Shown: positions 36,243 through 45,109 of the stretch, piece after piece
Layout of the letters: every line of letters starts with the position of its first letter
Numbering within the stretch: the stretch's first letter is position 1
Assembly (NCBI GenBank): GCA_963771595.1
Contig: CAVYUC010000016.1
Coordinates: forward strand, 1 to 64,000
Direction: 5' to 3'
Origin: CAVYUC01 sp963771595
Lineage (GTDB): Bacteria; Bacteroidota; Bacteroidia; Bacteroidales; Prolixibacteraceae
DNA: 64,000 bases
Notes under the pieces: generated by a model
Database searches by the model: none
Told to the model about the DNA's origin: nothing
The model's input: only the letters and a program-made list of their open reading frames with translations
Program-made: the position numbers and the translations under genes

Positions 36243-38861
36243 ATGAAAAAAATTATCTCTGCATTGTTGCTCATACTTTTAATTTTTACCGCTGCTGCAC
36301 AAAGCAAAAAAAAGGGAAAAGTAAAACGAAAGTACCGGAATGTTGAACAGGTAGCTCCAAATTTACCACAGGCAAATTTCAGAGGGATTGTGTGGGATGC
36401 CGATAAAAATCCGCTGCCAGGTGCAAGTGTTGCAATTCCGGGAACAAAAATTGGCGTGCACACCAATGCCGATGGCGAATTTTTGCTTGCCGGTTTACCA
36501 ACCGATCGTCTTCGGTTCAAAATTTCATACATGGGTTTTGAAACCAAAACAATAGATTATACGCTGGGGACAGGAGAAAATTACCATAACATAACTTTGG
36601 ACGAAAATAATATTCATATCGATCCTGTTACTGTGATTTCACAAAAAAGAGAGCTCCAGTTGCTGGATGTTCCGGCGGCAATAAATGCTGTCGATTCCAA
36701 ATTCATGGAAGAAAATAATATTACCGAACTGGGGCAACTGTCTGAATTTGTACCCGGTTTGTATATTCGTGAGCAGGGAGCAAACCGTCCATCATTTGTC
36801 ATCCGCGGCCTCACCAGTGATGAGGTTAGTCCGAGTGCCCAGCCACGGGTTTCGGTATATTTCAATAATGTTCCAGTCAGCCGTGCCAATGGTGCATCCG
36901 TTGAATTGTTTGATATGGAACAGGTGGAAGTATTAAAAGGCCCGCAGAACACATTATTTGGAAGAGGGGCACAAATTGGCGCCATTCATTTTATCAGTAA
37001 AAACCGGGGAATAAGCAGATGGTTATTTGGCTGCCGGATTAGGGAATTTCAACGGAAGAGAATTTCGTGGCGCAGTGAATGTGCCGGTGTTAAAAGATAA
37101 ATTATTCGTACGTGCGGCAGGAATATACAATGCATGCGAGACGGATATGTGGAAAATACATTCGGCGGAACATTAAACGGAAAAAATACAGCTGGTGGAC
37201 GTTTCTCAGCCCGTTTTCTGCCTGCATTCAACCATAAACTGGATTTGGTCTTAAATTACCAGAAAGATGATACACCGGGAATTGCATTCATGAGCAAACA
37301 ATTTCCAAACACCGAGGGCGAAACCAATATTTTTAATTACCGGGCATCGCTGGAACAGGGCAAAAATCTGGGAACCGGAAAAGAATTAAAGGATGCAACG
37401 CTAACCTATAAGTTTTTCAAAAATGAACTGAATTATCTGACTTCCATTACTTCATACCGAACCATTAACTCATTTGCCCGGTGGGATGGCGACGGCACTG
37501 CGGCAGCTGCTATTGATATGTCGGAAGATGCCGGGGCGAAACAATTTTACCAGGAACTGCGCTATAACTTTTCGCGCAACAGTCGTTTGAACGGAACGGG
37601 CGGTGCAAGCTACTGGCGCGAAAAGGCCGACCAAACCTACTGGTTTTCACCCAACGAACAAAACATGTTTCACCTGTTTTTCGATCCGTCCTACCTGGTA
37701 ATGCCGGATGGGCAGCCTGTGCCAATGCCAGCTTTGCCCGATATGCCTCAATTAGGTCCGCTGGCCGGAGCACCACTGCCCGTAAACCATGAAGAAGAAA
37801 ACTACAGCAATGCTACCAATCAGGCTGTTGAAGCATTTATTGACGGAACCTACCAGTTAACTGAAAAGATTTTCGCAACGGGCGGAGTCCGTGCAATCTA
37901 TGAGAAATTTAGTTTAAGCAGCGAATCAGCATTTACGGGCGGCGATCCTTCTGTTCTGGGAAACCTTACCGGAAATGCACCCAACCTGTTTTTTAAACCC
38001 GGCGATGCGCAAACTATTGATACAACAGCATTGGCGTTTACATGGCATGGCGGACTTCAATATCAGTTTACTGAAAAGGCCAATGTTTTTGCAAACTATT
38101 CTGTCGGCCGGCGGCCAAATGTTCTGCAGTTTACTTCAACCGGCGAACCGGAAGTACTGAAAGCAGAAAAATTAACCAACTATGATTTCGGATTTAAAGT
38201 TTCCATTTTGCAACGGATTTTCCTGGACGCAGTTGGTTTTTATCAGGAATACACAAACTTTCAAACGCGCGCCTGGATTGCAGACCCTGAAACCGGCGAA
38301 TTCAACTACAAGGTAAAAGATGGCGGCCAGGCAACCTCATACGGTGCTGAGGCAAATGTAAAAGCAGCCCTGCTAAACGGCCTTGATTTTTTTGCTAATT
38401 ATGCCTGGCTGCATTCACGGTTCGATTCTACCGATGTCGACGGTCAGGAACAGGAATATTCGGGAAATACATTCGCTTTGTCGCCTGAACATAGTTTTAC
38501 AGTTGGATTTAATGCCGAAGTGAATATTACACCCAACATCCGCTTATTTGTTGTACCAAGCTACGCTTACAAAACACACATTTATTTCGAAGATGCAAAT
38601 ACCGAAGGTTTGGAACAGCCGGCTTATGGTTTGCTCAATGCCAATGCGGGTCTCAAACTTGCAGACCCGAATGTAATGCTTAGTGTTTATGGTACCAACC
38701 TGCTGGAAGAGCAGTACGTTACCAGCGCCGGAAATACCGGCAGCCTGTTTGGCGTGCCAACATTTGTTCCCGGCCCGCCACGAATGGTGGGTGCTAAACT
38801 GACCTGGAAATTTAATATGAAAGAAAAACCATATTACAAAAGAAGCAGGTTGAGCAGGTAA
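36243..38861 (+). CDS. TonB-dependent outer-membrane receptor, two frame breaks
   Basis: Outer-membrane receptor of about 870 residues without a SusD partner. Signal peptide (MKKIISALLLILLIFTAAAQ), carboxypeptidase-like regulatory domain (WDADKNPLPGASVAIPGTKI), plug domain (FVPGLYIREQGANRPSFVIR; VEVLKGPQNTLFGRGAQIG) and a 22-strand-type barrel ending AKLTWKFNMKEKPYYKRSRL. The plug frame stops at 37100; the barrel resumes at 37134. A stretch in a third frame between (GYLAAGLGNFNGREFRGAV, VPVLKDKLFVRAAGIY) shows two single-base breaks, near 37004-37018 and 37126-37136. Barrel similarity is to siderophore/iron or small-ligand receptors rather than glycan SusC. A fragment of this gene is duplicated at 30250-30334. 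Confidence 0.85.
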
Positions 38862-38960
38862 TAATTGGGTGATGCGATTTTTAATCGCGTTAAAACAACC
38901 AGGGAAATCTACAGTCATAAAGGTTATACCGGCGATTACAAATCACTGGTCTGAATAATA

Positions 38961-38984
38961 AAGCCCGGCAAAACCGGGCTTCTT
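38961..38984 (+). terminator. Intrinsic terminator after the TonB receptor gene
   Basis: AGCCCGG-CAAAA-CCGGGCT stem followed by TCTTACTATT, about 100 bp after the stop. It also faces the convergent BlaR-like gene. Confidence 0.75.
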
Positions 38985-39024
38985 ACTATTAATTTAAAAA
39001 TAAAATAATTGAATAATTATTATT

Positions 39025-40547
39025 TCATTTTCCAACCTTTGCAGTATAGTTTCTTTTTCGCCCCATTAAAGTATTGTAAACGCTTACCGTACTATTCCCT
39101 TTTTTAGCAGGTATCCAATCCGGAATATCAAACAGAACCTTGTTATAAGCTTCATTTATCTCAGGATGATCGCCATCAATTACATGTCCATTACTAACTT
39201 TCCCGTTTTTGTTGATAATGAAACCAATAAAAATCCAATATTCCTGATCTTCAGGTAAATCTTTTAAATATGGTTCTAGTTGCTTTTGCATCCAATCGTC
39301 AAATTTACCTTGAGAAAATTTAGCAAGTTGGGTAACATCTCCTGCCGGATAAATAATTTCATCAGAGTTAACTGTTTTTTGGTTTACGTGATAAACCTTT
39401 GCTTTTCGAAGTGACTCCCGGACTTCATCAATTCTCGTGATCGGGATCGACTCATCCAAAACAAGCAGAATATCCTCGCGACCGGATTTCTGCCAGTCTT
39501 TTGCTTTTTTAATAATCTCCATCGAGTGTGAGTTTTTGGTCATCAATATAATTACCATCTTTTTTTATTTCTATGGAAAAACCTGAATATTCCTTCTGAT
39601 TTTGATTGCTTTGGATCGGCACAATGTTTTCAGTTAGATTAGCAAATTCAGGTAATTTTTCCCTTTCTCTGCTGAAAGAGAAAAGCAAAAAAGCGATTAG
39701 CGGAATGAACATAAAAAGTTTTAGTCCACTCCAATGTTTAATTTTATTCTTTTTCATCATTTTAATACGTTTTAAAATTGGTTTTTGAGAAAAATTGTTG
39801 GCCAGGGCAAAACGTCTTTCACCCACAGCCTTTTGTAAAACCAGCAACTGGTATTTTTGTGCATCGATGCCTTTGTTGCAGAACGGCCTGGTCGGCCTGG
39901 TACTCGTGGATCAGTTTTAAATCGCGCCGCAACAACCACATCAGCGGGTTGAAAAAATGCAGCAGCGTAAAAACCTCACAAACCGCTAAATCAATCGCAT
40001 GTAATTGTTTAATGTGCGCTAGTTCGTGAGCCACTATAATATTTTTATTTTCGTTTAAATCTTTTTCTGAAAGCACCACGTGATTCAGAAATGTAAAGGG
40101 CTGAATTATCTCTTTAACCACCGCCAAAACAATATTCCTCAACTTTTGCTTTTCAGCTTTTTGAATGAGTTGCAATAACTTTCCCAACCGACATAAATAA
40201 GCGGAATATCAGAATGAGTAATTGCTCCGCTATAAATCAACAACCAGTAATTTATTTCACGTTTTACCGGTTGTGAAAAAGAAGGTGATGCTAGTCGGAG
40301 TTTCTGAAGTGAAAGTTAATGGCGCCGAAACAATTTCGCGAATAGTTTCAACTTGTTTTACTGGAACTTCTATTTGAAAAAACTGAAAATTTAACAACGG
40401 AATGACTGCCGAAAAAACAAGAACCCCGAGCAACAAAAACCGGTTTAAAGCCAGAGTTTTGTCATTTTGCATGAATGCTTTAAACAACAAATACAACAAC
40501 GACAAACTGAGGGTGGACTTTATAAGGTAAACAAAAAATGGGTTCAT
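39025..40547 (-). pseudogene. BlaR1-like M56 peptidase with TonB-like C terminus, copy A, four frame breaks
   Basis: Membrane sensor/metalloprotease of the BlaR1/MecR1 (M56) type, read across several frames. The N-terminal helices (MNPFFVYLIKSTLSLSLLYL, LALNRFLLLGVLVFSAVIPL) are in the 40257-40547 frame. The zinc protease part has IIVAHELAHIKQLHAIDL (HExxH-type) and HEYQADQAVL. A further helix (LKLFMFIPLIAFLLF) precedes a periplasmic domain ending WIFIGFIINKNGKVSNGHV...IPDWIPAKKG, like a TonB C-terminal domain. Breaks lie near 40285-40305, 40185-40195, 39880 and 39525. It overlaps the repressor gene start by 4 bp, as in intact systems, so the pair was once functional. Confidence 0.8.
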
Positions 40548-40915
40548 TTTGAATCAGATTTGGTATTTTCAATTTCATCTATCAACTTTTTCAATTCTTC
40601 CAGCGAAATGTTTTCTTCTTCCACCAAAAGCGAAACCACATTTTTATAGGAGTTGTCGAAATACTTTTTTACCACATTGCCGAGCGTTTTCTTTTTGTAC
40701 TCCTCCCTGGAAAGCGCCGGAAAATAGCGGTGTGTATTTCCAAACTGTTCATGGTCGATAAAACCTTTTTCTTCCAAACTGCGGACAATGGTAGAAAGCG
40801 TGTTGTAATGCAATTTCTGGTCAGAATAAAGCGCTTTCAACTCTTTCACGAACATCGGGCCCTTCTCCCAGAAGATGTTCATGATTTTTTCCTCTTTTTG
40901 TGTCAGTTTTTTCAT
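40544..40915 (-). CDS. BlaI/MecI-family repressor, copy A
   Basis: A 123-residue winged-helix repressor. The DNA-binding part has TQKEEKIMNIFWEKGPMFVK and YNTLSTIVRSLEEKGFIDHE; the C-terminal dimer helix has SLLVEEENISLEELKKLID. In the paradigm the M56 partner cleaves this repressor to induce the target genes. It overlaps the BlaR-like gene by four bases. Copy B differs by only two residues. The regulated target is not obvious; no beta-lactamase gene lies in the window. Confidence 0.92.
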   Translation of the reverse strand: MKKLTQKEEKIMNIFWEKGPMFVKELKALYSDQKLHYNTLSTIVRSLEEKGFIDHEQFGNTHRYFPALSREEYKKKTLGNVVKKYFDNSYKNVVSLLVEEENISLEELKKLIDEIENTKSDSK

Positions 40916-40937
40916 CTATTAGAATATTTAATTATTA

Positions 40938-40998
40938 CGTCATGCTGAATTTATTTCAGCATCTAATTTAAAGATCCTGAAACAAGTTCAGGATGACG
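40938..40998. repeat. REP-like double hairpin, unit A
   Basis: CGTCATGCTGAA...TTCAGGATGACG forms an outer inverted repeat enclosing two inner hairpins: ATGCTGAA/TTCAGCAT and ATCCTGAA/TTCAGGAT. This type of sequence is a common dispersed intergenic repeat in Bacteroidota. It lies in the 5' leader region of the repressor gene and is copied exactly in unit B (42426-42486). Confidence 0.7.
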
Positions 40999-41023
40999 AG
41001 TATAAAAACTACAAAACAAATGT

Positions 41024-41081
41024 AACTATAAATTTTAGTTTAACAACTATATTTTATAGTTATATTACTAATAAAGTTAGT
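41024..41081. promoter_or_regulatory. Three palindromic operators upstream of mecI copy A
   Basis: AACTATAAATTTTAGTT (41024-41040), AACTATATTTTATAGTT (41045-41061) and ACTAATAAAGTTAGT (41067-41081) are successive palindromes about 21-22 bp apart, suiting binding on one DNA face by a dimeric BlaI/MecI-type repressor and implying autoregulation. Confidence 0.65.
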
Positions 41082-41138
41082 TTAGTTCCAAATTTGTATA
41101 AGAGTTGGATGTGTTGGCAAAACAAGAAGCAAATAAAA

Positions 41139-41175
41139 ATGCCATCCTTGTGGAATTTAACCCAAAGGATGGCAT
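41139..41175. terminator. Strong inverted repeat, probable bidirectional terminator, unit A
   Basis: ATGCCATCCTT and AAGGATGGCAT form an 11-bp perfect stem with an A-rich left flank and CTTTATTTA on the right. It separates the repressor promoter of unit A from the truncated BlaR end of unit B. Confidence 0.7.
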
Positions 41176-41211
41176 CTTTATTTAGTAAAATCAGGAGTTA
41201 TTAATTAATTA

Positions 41212-42035
41212 TTAAAGTTTCCCACGTCGGGAAGTATTGATTTCTATCATTTTAATACGTTTTAAAATTGGTTTTTGAGAAAAATTGTTGGCCAGGGCAA
41301 AACGTCTTTCACCCACAGCCTTTTGTAAAACCAGAACTGGTATTTTTGTGCATCGATGCCTTTGTTCAGAACGGCCTGGTCGGCCTGGTACTCGTGGATC
41401 AGTTTTAAATCGCGCCGCAACAACCACACCAGCGGGTTGAAAAAATGCAGCAGCGTAAAAACCTCACAAACCGCTAAATCAATCGCATGTAATTGTTTAA
41501 TGTGCGCTAGTTCGTGAGCCACTATAATATTTTTATTTTCGTGTAAATCTTTTTCTGAAAGCACCACGTGATTCAGAAATGTAAAGGGCTGAATTATCTC
41601 TTTAACCACCGCCAAAACAATGTTCCTCAGTTTTTGCTTTTCAGCCTTTTGAATAAGTTGTAATAACTTTCGCAACCGATATAAAAAGCCGGATGATTAG
41701 AATAAAAACTGCTGCGCCGTAAATCAATAACCAATAATTTATTTCACGATTTACCGGTTGTGAATCAGAAGGTGCTGCAACCGAACTTCCTGAGGTGAAA
41801 CTGTAATCGGAGCCGAAACAAATTCGCGGATGGTTTCCACTTGTTTTATTGGAACTTCTGTGTGAAAAAACTGAAAATTCAACAACGGAACGACTGCAGA
41901 AAACAGAAGAATCCCCAGCAGTAAAAACCGGTTTAAAATCAGTGTTTTGTCGTTTTGCATAAACACCTTAAACAGCAAATACAACAGCGACAAACTGATG
42001 GTGGATTTTATGAGGTAAACAAAAAATGGGTTCAT
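41212..42035 (-). pseudogene. BlaR1-like M56 peptidase, copy B, truncated with frame breaks
   Basis: Second copy of the M56 gene. N-terminal helices (MNPFFVYLIKSTISLSLLYL) are in the 41751-42035 frame, then breaks near 41795-41805 and 41680-41690. The HELAHIKQLHAIDL protease part follows, and a missing base near 41333 shifts QKYQ into a spurious tail. The restored frame passes through KAVGERRFALANNF and ends at KPILKRIKMIEINTSRRGKL, where the duplication boundary cuts off the last helix and the periplasmic domain. Break positions differ from those in copy A by a few to tens of bases, so they arose independently (or are independent errors). Confidence 0.82.
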
Positions 42036-42403
42036 TTTGAATCGGTTTTGGTATTTTCAATTTCATCTATCAACTTTTTCAATTCTTCCAGCGAAATGTT
42101 TTCTTCTTCCACCAAAAGCGAAACCACATTTTTATAGGAGTTGTCGAAATACTTTTTTACCACATTGCCGAGCGTTTTCTTTTTGTACTCCTCCCTGGAA
42201 AGCGCCGGAAAATAGCGGTGTGTATTTCCAAACTGTTCATGGTCGATAAAACCTTTTTCTTCCAAACTGCGGACAATGGTAGAAAGCGTGTTGTAATGCA
42301 ATTTCTGGTCAGAATAAAGCGCTTTCAACTCTTTCACGAACATCGGGCCCTTCTCCCAGAAGATGTTCATGATTTCTTCCTCTTTTTGTGTCAGTTTTTT
42401 CAT
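42032..42403 (-). CDS. BlaI/MecI-family repressor, copy B
   Basis: A 123-residue winged-helix repressor almost identical to copy A (changes: EEEIMN for EEKIMN, NTKTDSK for NTKSDSK). It overlaps the BlaR copy B start by four bases. Its operators lie at 42512-42569. Both repressors should bind both operator sets, so neither copy is insulated. Confidence 0.92.
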   Translation of the reverse strand: MKKLTQKEEEIMNIFWEKGPMFVKELKALYSDQKLHYNTLSTIVRSLEEKGFIDHEQFGNTHRYFPALSREEYKKKTLGNVVKKYFDNSYKNVVSLLVEEENISLEELKKLIDEIENTKTDSK

Positions 42404-42425
42404 CTATTAGAATATTTAATTATTA

Positions 42426-42486
42426 CGTCATGCTGAATTTATTTCAGCATCTAATTTAAAGATCCTGAAACAAGTTCAGGATGACG
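42426..42486. repeat. REP-like double hairpin, unit B
   Basis: Copy of the element at 40938-40998, with the same outer (CGTCATGCTGAA/TTCAGGATGACG) and inner stems. Confidence 0.68.
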
Positions 42487-42511
42487 AGTATAAAAACTAC
42501 AAAACAAATAT

Positions 42512-42569
42512 AACTATAATTTTTAGTTTAACAACTATATTTTATAGTTATATTACTAATAAAGTTAGT
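42512..42569. promoter_or_regulatory. Three palindromic operators upstream of mecI copy B
   Basis: AACTATAATTTTTAGTT (42512-42528), AACTATATTTTATAGTT (42533-42549) and ACTAATAAAGTTAGT (42555-42569). The first has a slightly changed spacer relative to unit A; the other two are identical. Confidence 0.65.
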
Positions 42570-42626
42570 TTAGTTCCAAATTTGTATAAGAGTTGGATGT
42601 GTTGGCAAAACAAGAAGCAAATAAAA

Positions 42627-42663
42627 ATGCCATCCTTGTGGAATTTAACCCAAAGGATGGCAT
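42627..42663. terminator. Strong inverted repeat, probable bidirectional terminator, unit B
   Basis: The same 11-bp stem (ATGCCATCCTT/AAGGATGGCAT) as in unit A. It stands 39 bp from the end of the hepT gene. Confidence 0.7.
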
Positions 42664-42701
42664 CTTTATTTAGTAAAATCAGGAGTTATTAATTAATTAC
42701 T

Positions 42702-43053
42702 CTATGATTCATTTATAATATTCCCAATCTGGAAATTAAGTTCTTCTATCTTATTTTCAATTATATCCCAAACCAGTTCGTAGTCAACTCCAAAATAATG
42801 ATGTATCAATTTATCTCTCATACCAGCTATCGATCGCCAGTCAACCTGTGGATTTTCAAAACGAACTTCTTCAGATAAATTCTTTACCGCTTCTCCAATT
42901 ATTTCCAGACTTCTTTAAAAAAGCCCTTTTTAATACCTCGTTTTCTATAAATGAATTATAATTTAAATCTACTGAATTTGATTCCAGAAAATCCAGTTCG
43001 TCTTTAATATGAAGTAAATATTCAGCTTCAGAGCGGGACATATTCTGTTTCAT
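42702..43053 (-). CDS. HepT-like HEPN toxin, one frame break
   Basis: HEPN-domain protein of about 116 residues, the RNase-toxin partner in HepT/MntA modules. The first frame (MKQNMSRSEAEYLLHIKDEL...) stops early at 42871, but removing one A in the run near 42912-42920 continues through SLEIIGEAVKNLSEEVRFEN to the stop at 42702. The HEPN catalytic motif R-x4-H appears as RDKLIHHYFGVDY. It overlaps the antitoxin gene by 26 bp. The break may inactivate the toxin or be a homopolymer error. Confidence 0.8.
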
Positions 43054-43339
43054 TTAAAATCCGATGACCAAAATATGGACTTAAAGATTTATTGGTTAAT
43101 AAGTCAACCTTGCGGCCTAACAATTCTTCAAGGAAATAAGCGAGATTTATAAATTTAGAATAACTTTTCTTTCCTGTCTCAAATTCAACAATCAAATCAA
43201 TATCTGAATTTTCATGCTGCATGTTTTTCACATAGGAACCAAACAAACCAATTTTACTTACTCCAAAACTCTTGATTTTTTGATCGTTTTGTTTCAGCAA
43301 TTCAATAATTTGTTTTTTATTTTTAATTGCATGGGTCAT
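43028..43339 (-). CDS. MntA-like minimal nucleotidyltransferase antitoxin
   Basis: A 103-residue nucleotidyltransferase of the Pol-beta superfamily. The motif GSYVKNMQHENSDIDLIVEF holds the GS and DxD elements, with the third Asp probably in KVDLLT. In HepT/MntA systems this antitoxin AMPylates the HEPN toxin. It is first in a two-gene operon with hepT, directly beside the duplicated repressor module. Confidence 0.85.
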   Translation of the reverse strand: MTHAIKNKKQIIELLKQNDQKIKSFGVSKIGLFGSYVKNMQHENSDIDLIVEFETGKKSYSKFINLAYFLEELLGRKVDLLTNKSLSPYFGHRILNETEYVPL

Positions 43340-43449
43340 GTAACAAAGATATGCAAGAATAATGAATTATTAAGTACCGTTTAAACAGGTGGTTAAAAGA
43401 TGCCACAGAATTAAGAAACATCAAATCAAGTCTAAATGCAGGTTTGATA

Positions 43450-44169
43450 TTAGCTTACGAACTTATCTTTTGCGAGCATACTTTTGTACTTATACAACTG
43501 CCACCATGGTGTAGTTGGCGATTCGTGGTGTTCCCAGTGGTAACCAAAAAAATAGCAGGAAAGCATTGCCCAGAAATGATTGCGCCGCAGCGTACGCGAA
43601 TTGTGGGGTTGCATGTTTGGATGGAATGGCCGCCTGTGCGGACGGTAGGTTCCGAAATAAAAAAGCTGAAAAGTGGAAAGAATAGCCGGCACTACCCAAA
43701 ACGACAGCAACTGAAATTCGGTAAACCAAATCAGCAAAATATTGAACATGATGGCCATGAACAGAATCTGCCACCAGGTGGTATAGTTTTTCATGAAAAT
43801 AAACCACCACACGAAAAAGTTGTTGCTGTTTGGCGAGAAATCCGGATCCTGCGCTGTTCCCGGAAACTGGTGGTGCTGATAATGTTTCTTTGATAATACC
43901 CGAAACGAAAGAAAAGCAAAAAAAGTGGTGGCAAGATGTCCGAAAAAGTTATTCACCTGCCGGTTTTTAGCCACCTGCCCGTGCATGGCATCGTGCCCGG
44001 TTATAAAAAGACCGGTGTAAAAATAGGTTTGAAGTAATACGTGCAGATAAAACAGCGGCGAAGTAAAATCGGGTTGCACAAAAAACAGGCACCAGAGCAA
44101 ATGCCCCAGCCACACTACTATAATTGATATGGCAATAATTACACCCACAACATTATTCGTTTGGCGCAA
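43450..44169 (-). CDS. crtW: Beta-carotene ketolase-like membrane desaturase
   Basis: A 239-residue membrane fatty-acid-desaturase-fold enzyme. Histidine boxes TGHDAMHG, KKHYQHHQ and FGYHWEHHESPTTPWW, together with FYFGTYRPHR, match the CrtW group, which oxidises beta-ionone rings at C4 to give keto-carotenoids. Four hydrophobic segments are seen. The frame begins with TTG at 44169 with no ATG upstream before a stop, so the start is uncertain. No other carotenoid gene lies in the window, so it is separated from its pathway. Confidence 0.8.
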   Translation of the reverse strand: MRQTNNVVGVIIAISIIVVWLGHLLWCLFFVQPDFTSPLFYLHVLLQTYFYTGLFITGHDAMHGQVAKNRQVNNFFGHLATTFFAFLSFRVLSKKHYQHHQFPGTAQDPDFSPNSNNFFVWWFIFMKNYTTWWQILFMAIMFNILLIWFTEFQLLSFWVVPAILSTFQLFYFGTYRPHRRPFHPNMQPHNSRTLRRNHFWAMLSCYFFGYHWEHHESPTTPWWQLYKYKSMLAKDKFVS

Positions 44170-44350
44170 TTTAATAAATTTCAGACAAATGAGTACGATA
44201 AATTTCTTAAACGCTTGTGAGGTTGATTAAGTAATTTCAATGACGCAGAAGGAGAAATCTTTCACAAAAACAAAGTGATTTCTCTCCCAAAATACGGGTT
44301 TCGAAAGGACGTTAGCCAGGGCGGCTTAGGAAAATTGAAGTCCTGTTTAA

Positions 44351-45109
44351 CTAGAAATTCAAAACGTCCTTTAAATTTTTATAGCCTGTTTTGCTGACTT
44401 TCAACTTGGTTTTATCGTGAAGAATGACAATGTAGGATTCCTTTTCGTACTGCTGGATTTCATTAATCTCATCCACCCGGACAATGTGTGAACGGTGAAT
44501 GCGCACGTAATCTTTGGGATTTAAAGCCCCTTCAAAGTACTTCATCGTTTTTTGCTTCATGTAACGGCCTGCTTTTGTGTAAATCATCACATAATCGTCC
44601 ATTGAATCAATGTATCGGATTTCGTCGGTGGGAATGACATGAATTTTATGCCGGTCTTTTACCACCACCCGATCAAGATATTCTTCGCGCGGAAAGTTGC
44701 TGACTTTCTCTGCAACATCAGAATCTTTGCCTTCGGTGCTAATTCGTTCGGCAACCTTTTCAACCGCTTCCAGCAAGCGTTCTTTTGAATAGGGTTTCAG
44801 CAGGTAATCGGCGGCATTAAAATCGAAAGCTTTCAATGCAAACTGGTCGTAAGCCGTCGCAAAAATAATCTGTGGTTTATGTTCCAGCAGTTCAAGCATT
44901 TCGAAACCTGTAATTTTAGGCATCTGAATATCGAGGAAAACCAGGTCAGGTTTCAGCTCGTTTATCATTTTCACCCCTTCAAAACCGTTTTCACATTCCG
45001 CTATGATTTCCACATTTTCCGCCGAATTCAGGAACGACTTTAAAAGTTTACGGGCAAGTTCTTCGTCTTCAACAATAATAGTTCGTAATTTTTCTGACAT
45101 AATATTCAT
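44351..45109 (-). CDS. LytTR-family response regulator
   Basis: A 252-residue regulator with a receiver domain (LRTIIVEDEELARKLLKSFL; phosphate-acceptor Asp in PDLVFLDIQMP; LLKPYSKERLLEAV) and a C-terminal LytTR DNA-binding domain (YIDSMDDYVMIYTKAGRYM, YVRIHRSHIVRVDEINEIQ). The start ATG at 45109 overlaps the kinase stop as ATGA, which supports this start. It pairs with the adjacent kinase. Confidence 0.93.
   Translation of the reverse strand: MNIMSEKLRTIIVEDEELARKLLKSFLNSAENVEIIAECENGFEGVKMINELKPDLVFLDIQMPKITGFEMLELLEHKPQIIFATAYDQFALKAFDFNAADYLLKPYSKERLLEAVEKVAERISTEGKDSDVAEKVSNFPREEYLDRVVVKDRHKIHVIPTDEIRYIDSMDDYVMIYTKAGRYMKQKTMKYFEGALNPKDYVRIHRSHIVRVDEINEIQQYEKESYIVILHDKTKLKVSKTGYKNLKDVLNF

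Larger units (their letters stand above)
39756..42699. repeat. Tandem duplication of the BlaR1/MecI module (two units of about 1.45 kb)
   Basis: Unit A spans about 39756-41211 and unit B about 41246-42699, in direct orientation with a 34-bp spacer and a period near 1488 bp. The repressor genes, REP-like element, operators and terminator are almost identical. The BlaR N-terminal portion (around 40200-40350 versus 41690-41840) is clearly more diverged. Unit B lacks the last part of the BlaR gene. No transposase or terminal repeats flank it. Confidence 0.9.

Noticed and set aside
36243..38861. SusC/SusD glycan-uptake locus
   Set aside because: No SusD-like lipoprotein follows and the barrel resembles iron or small-ligand receptors.
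40250..41760. Shared frame breaks in both BlaR copies as proof of decay before duplication
   Set aside because: On close reading the indels lie at different bases in the two copies, so they do not prove a common origin.
39756..42699. Insertion sequence or composite transposon as cause of the duplication
   Set aside because: No transposase, terminal inverted repeats or target-site duplication could be seen.
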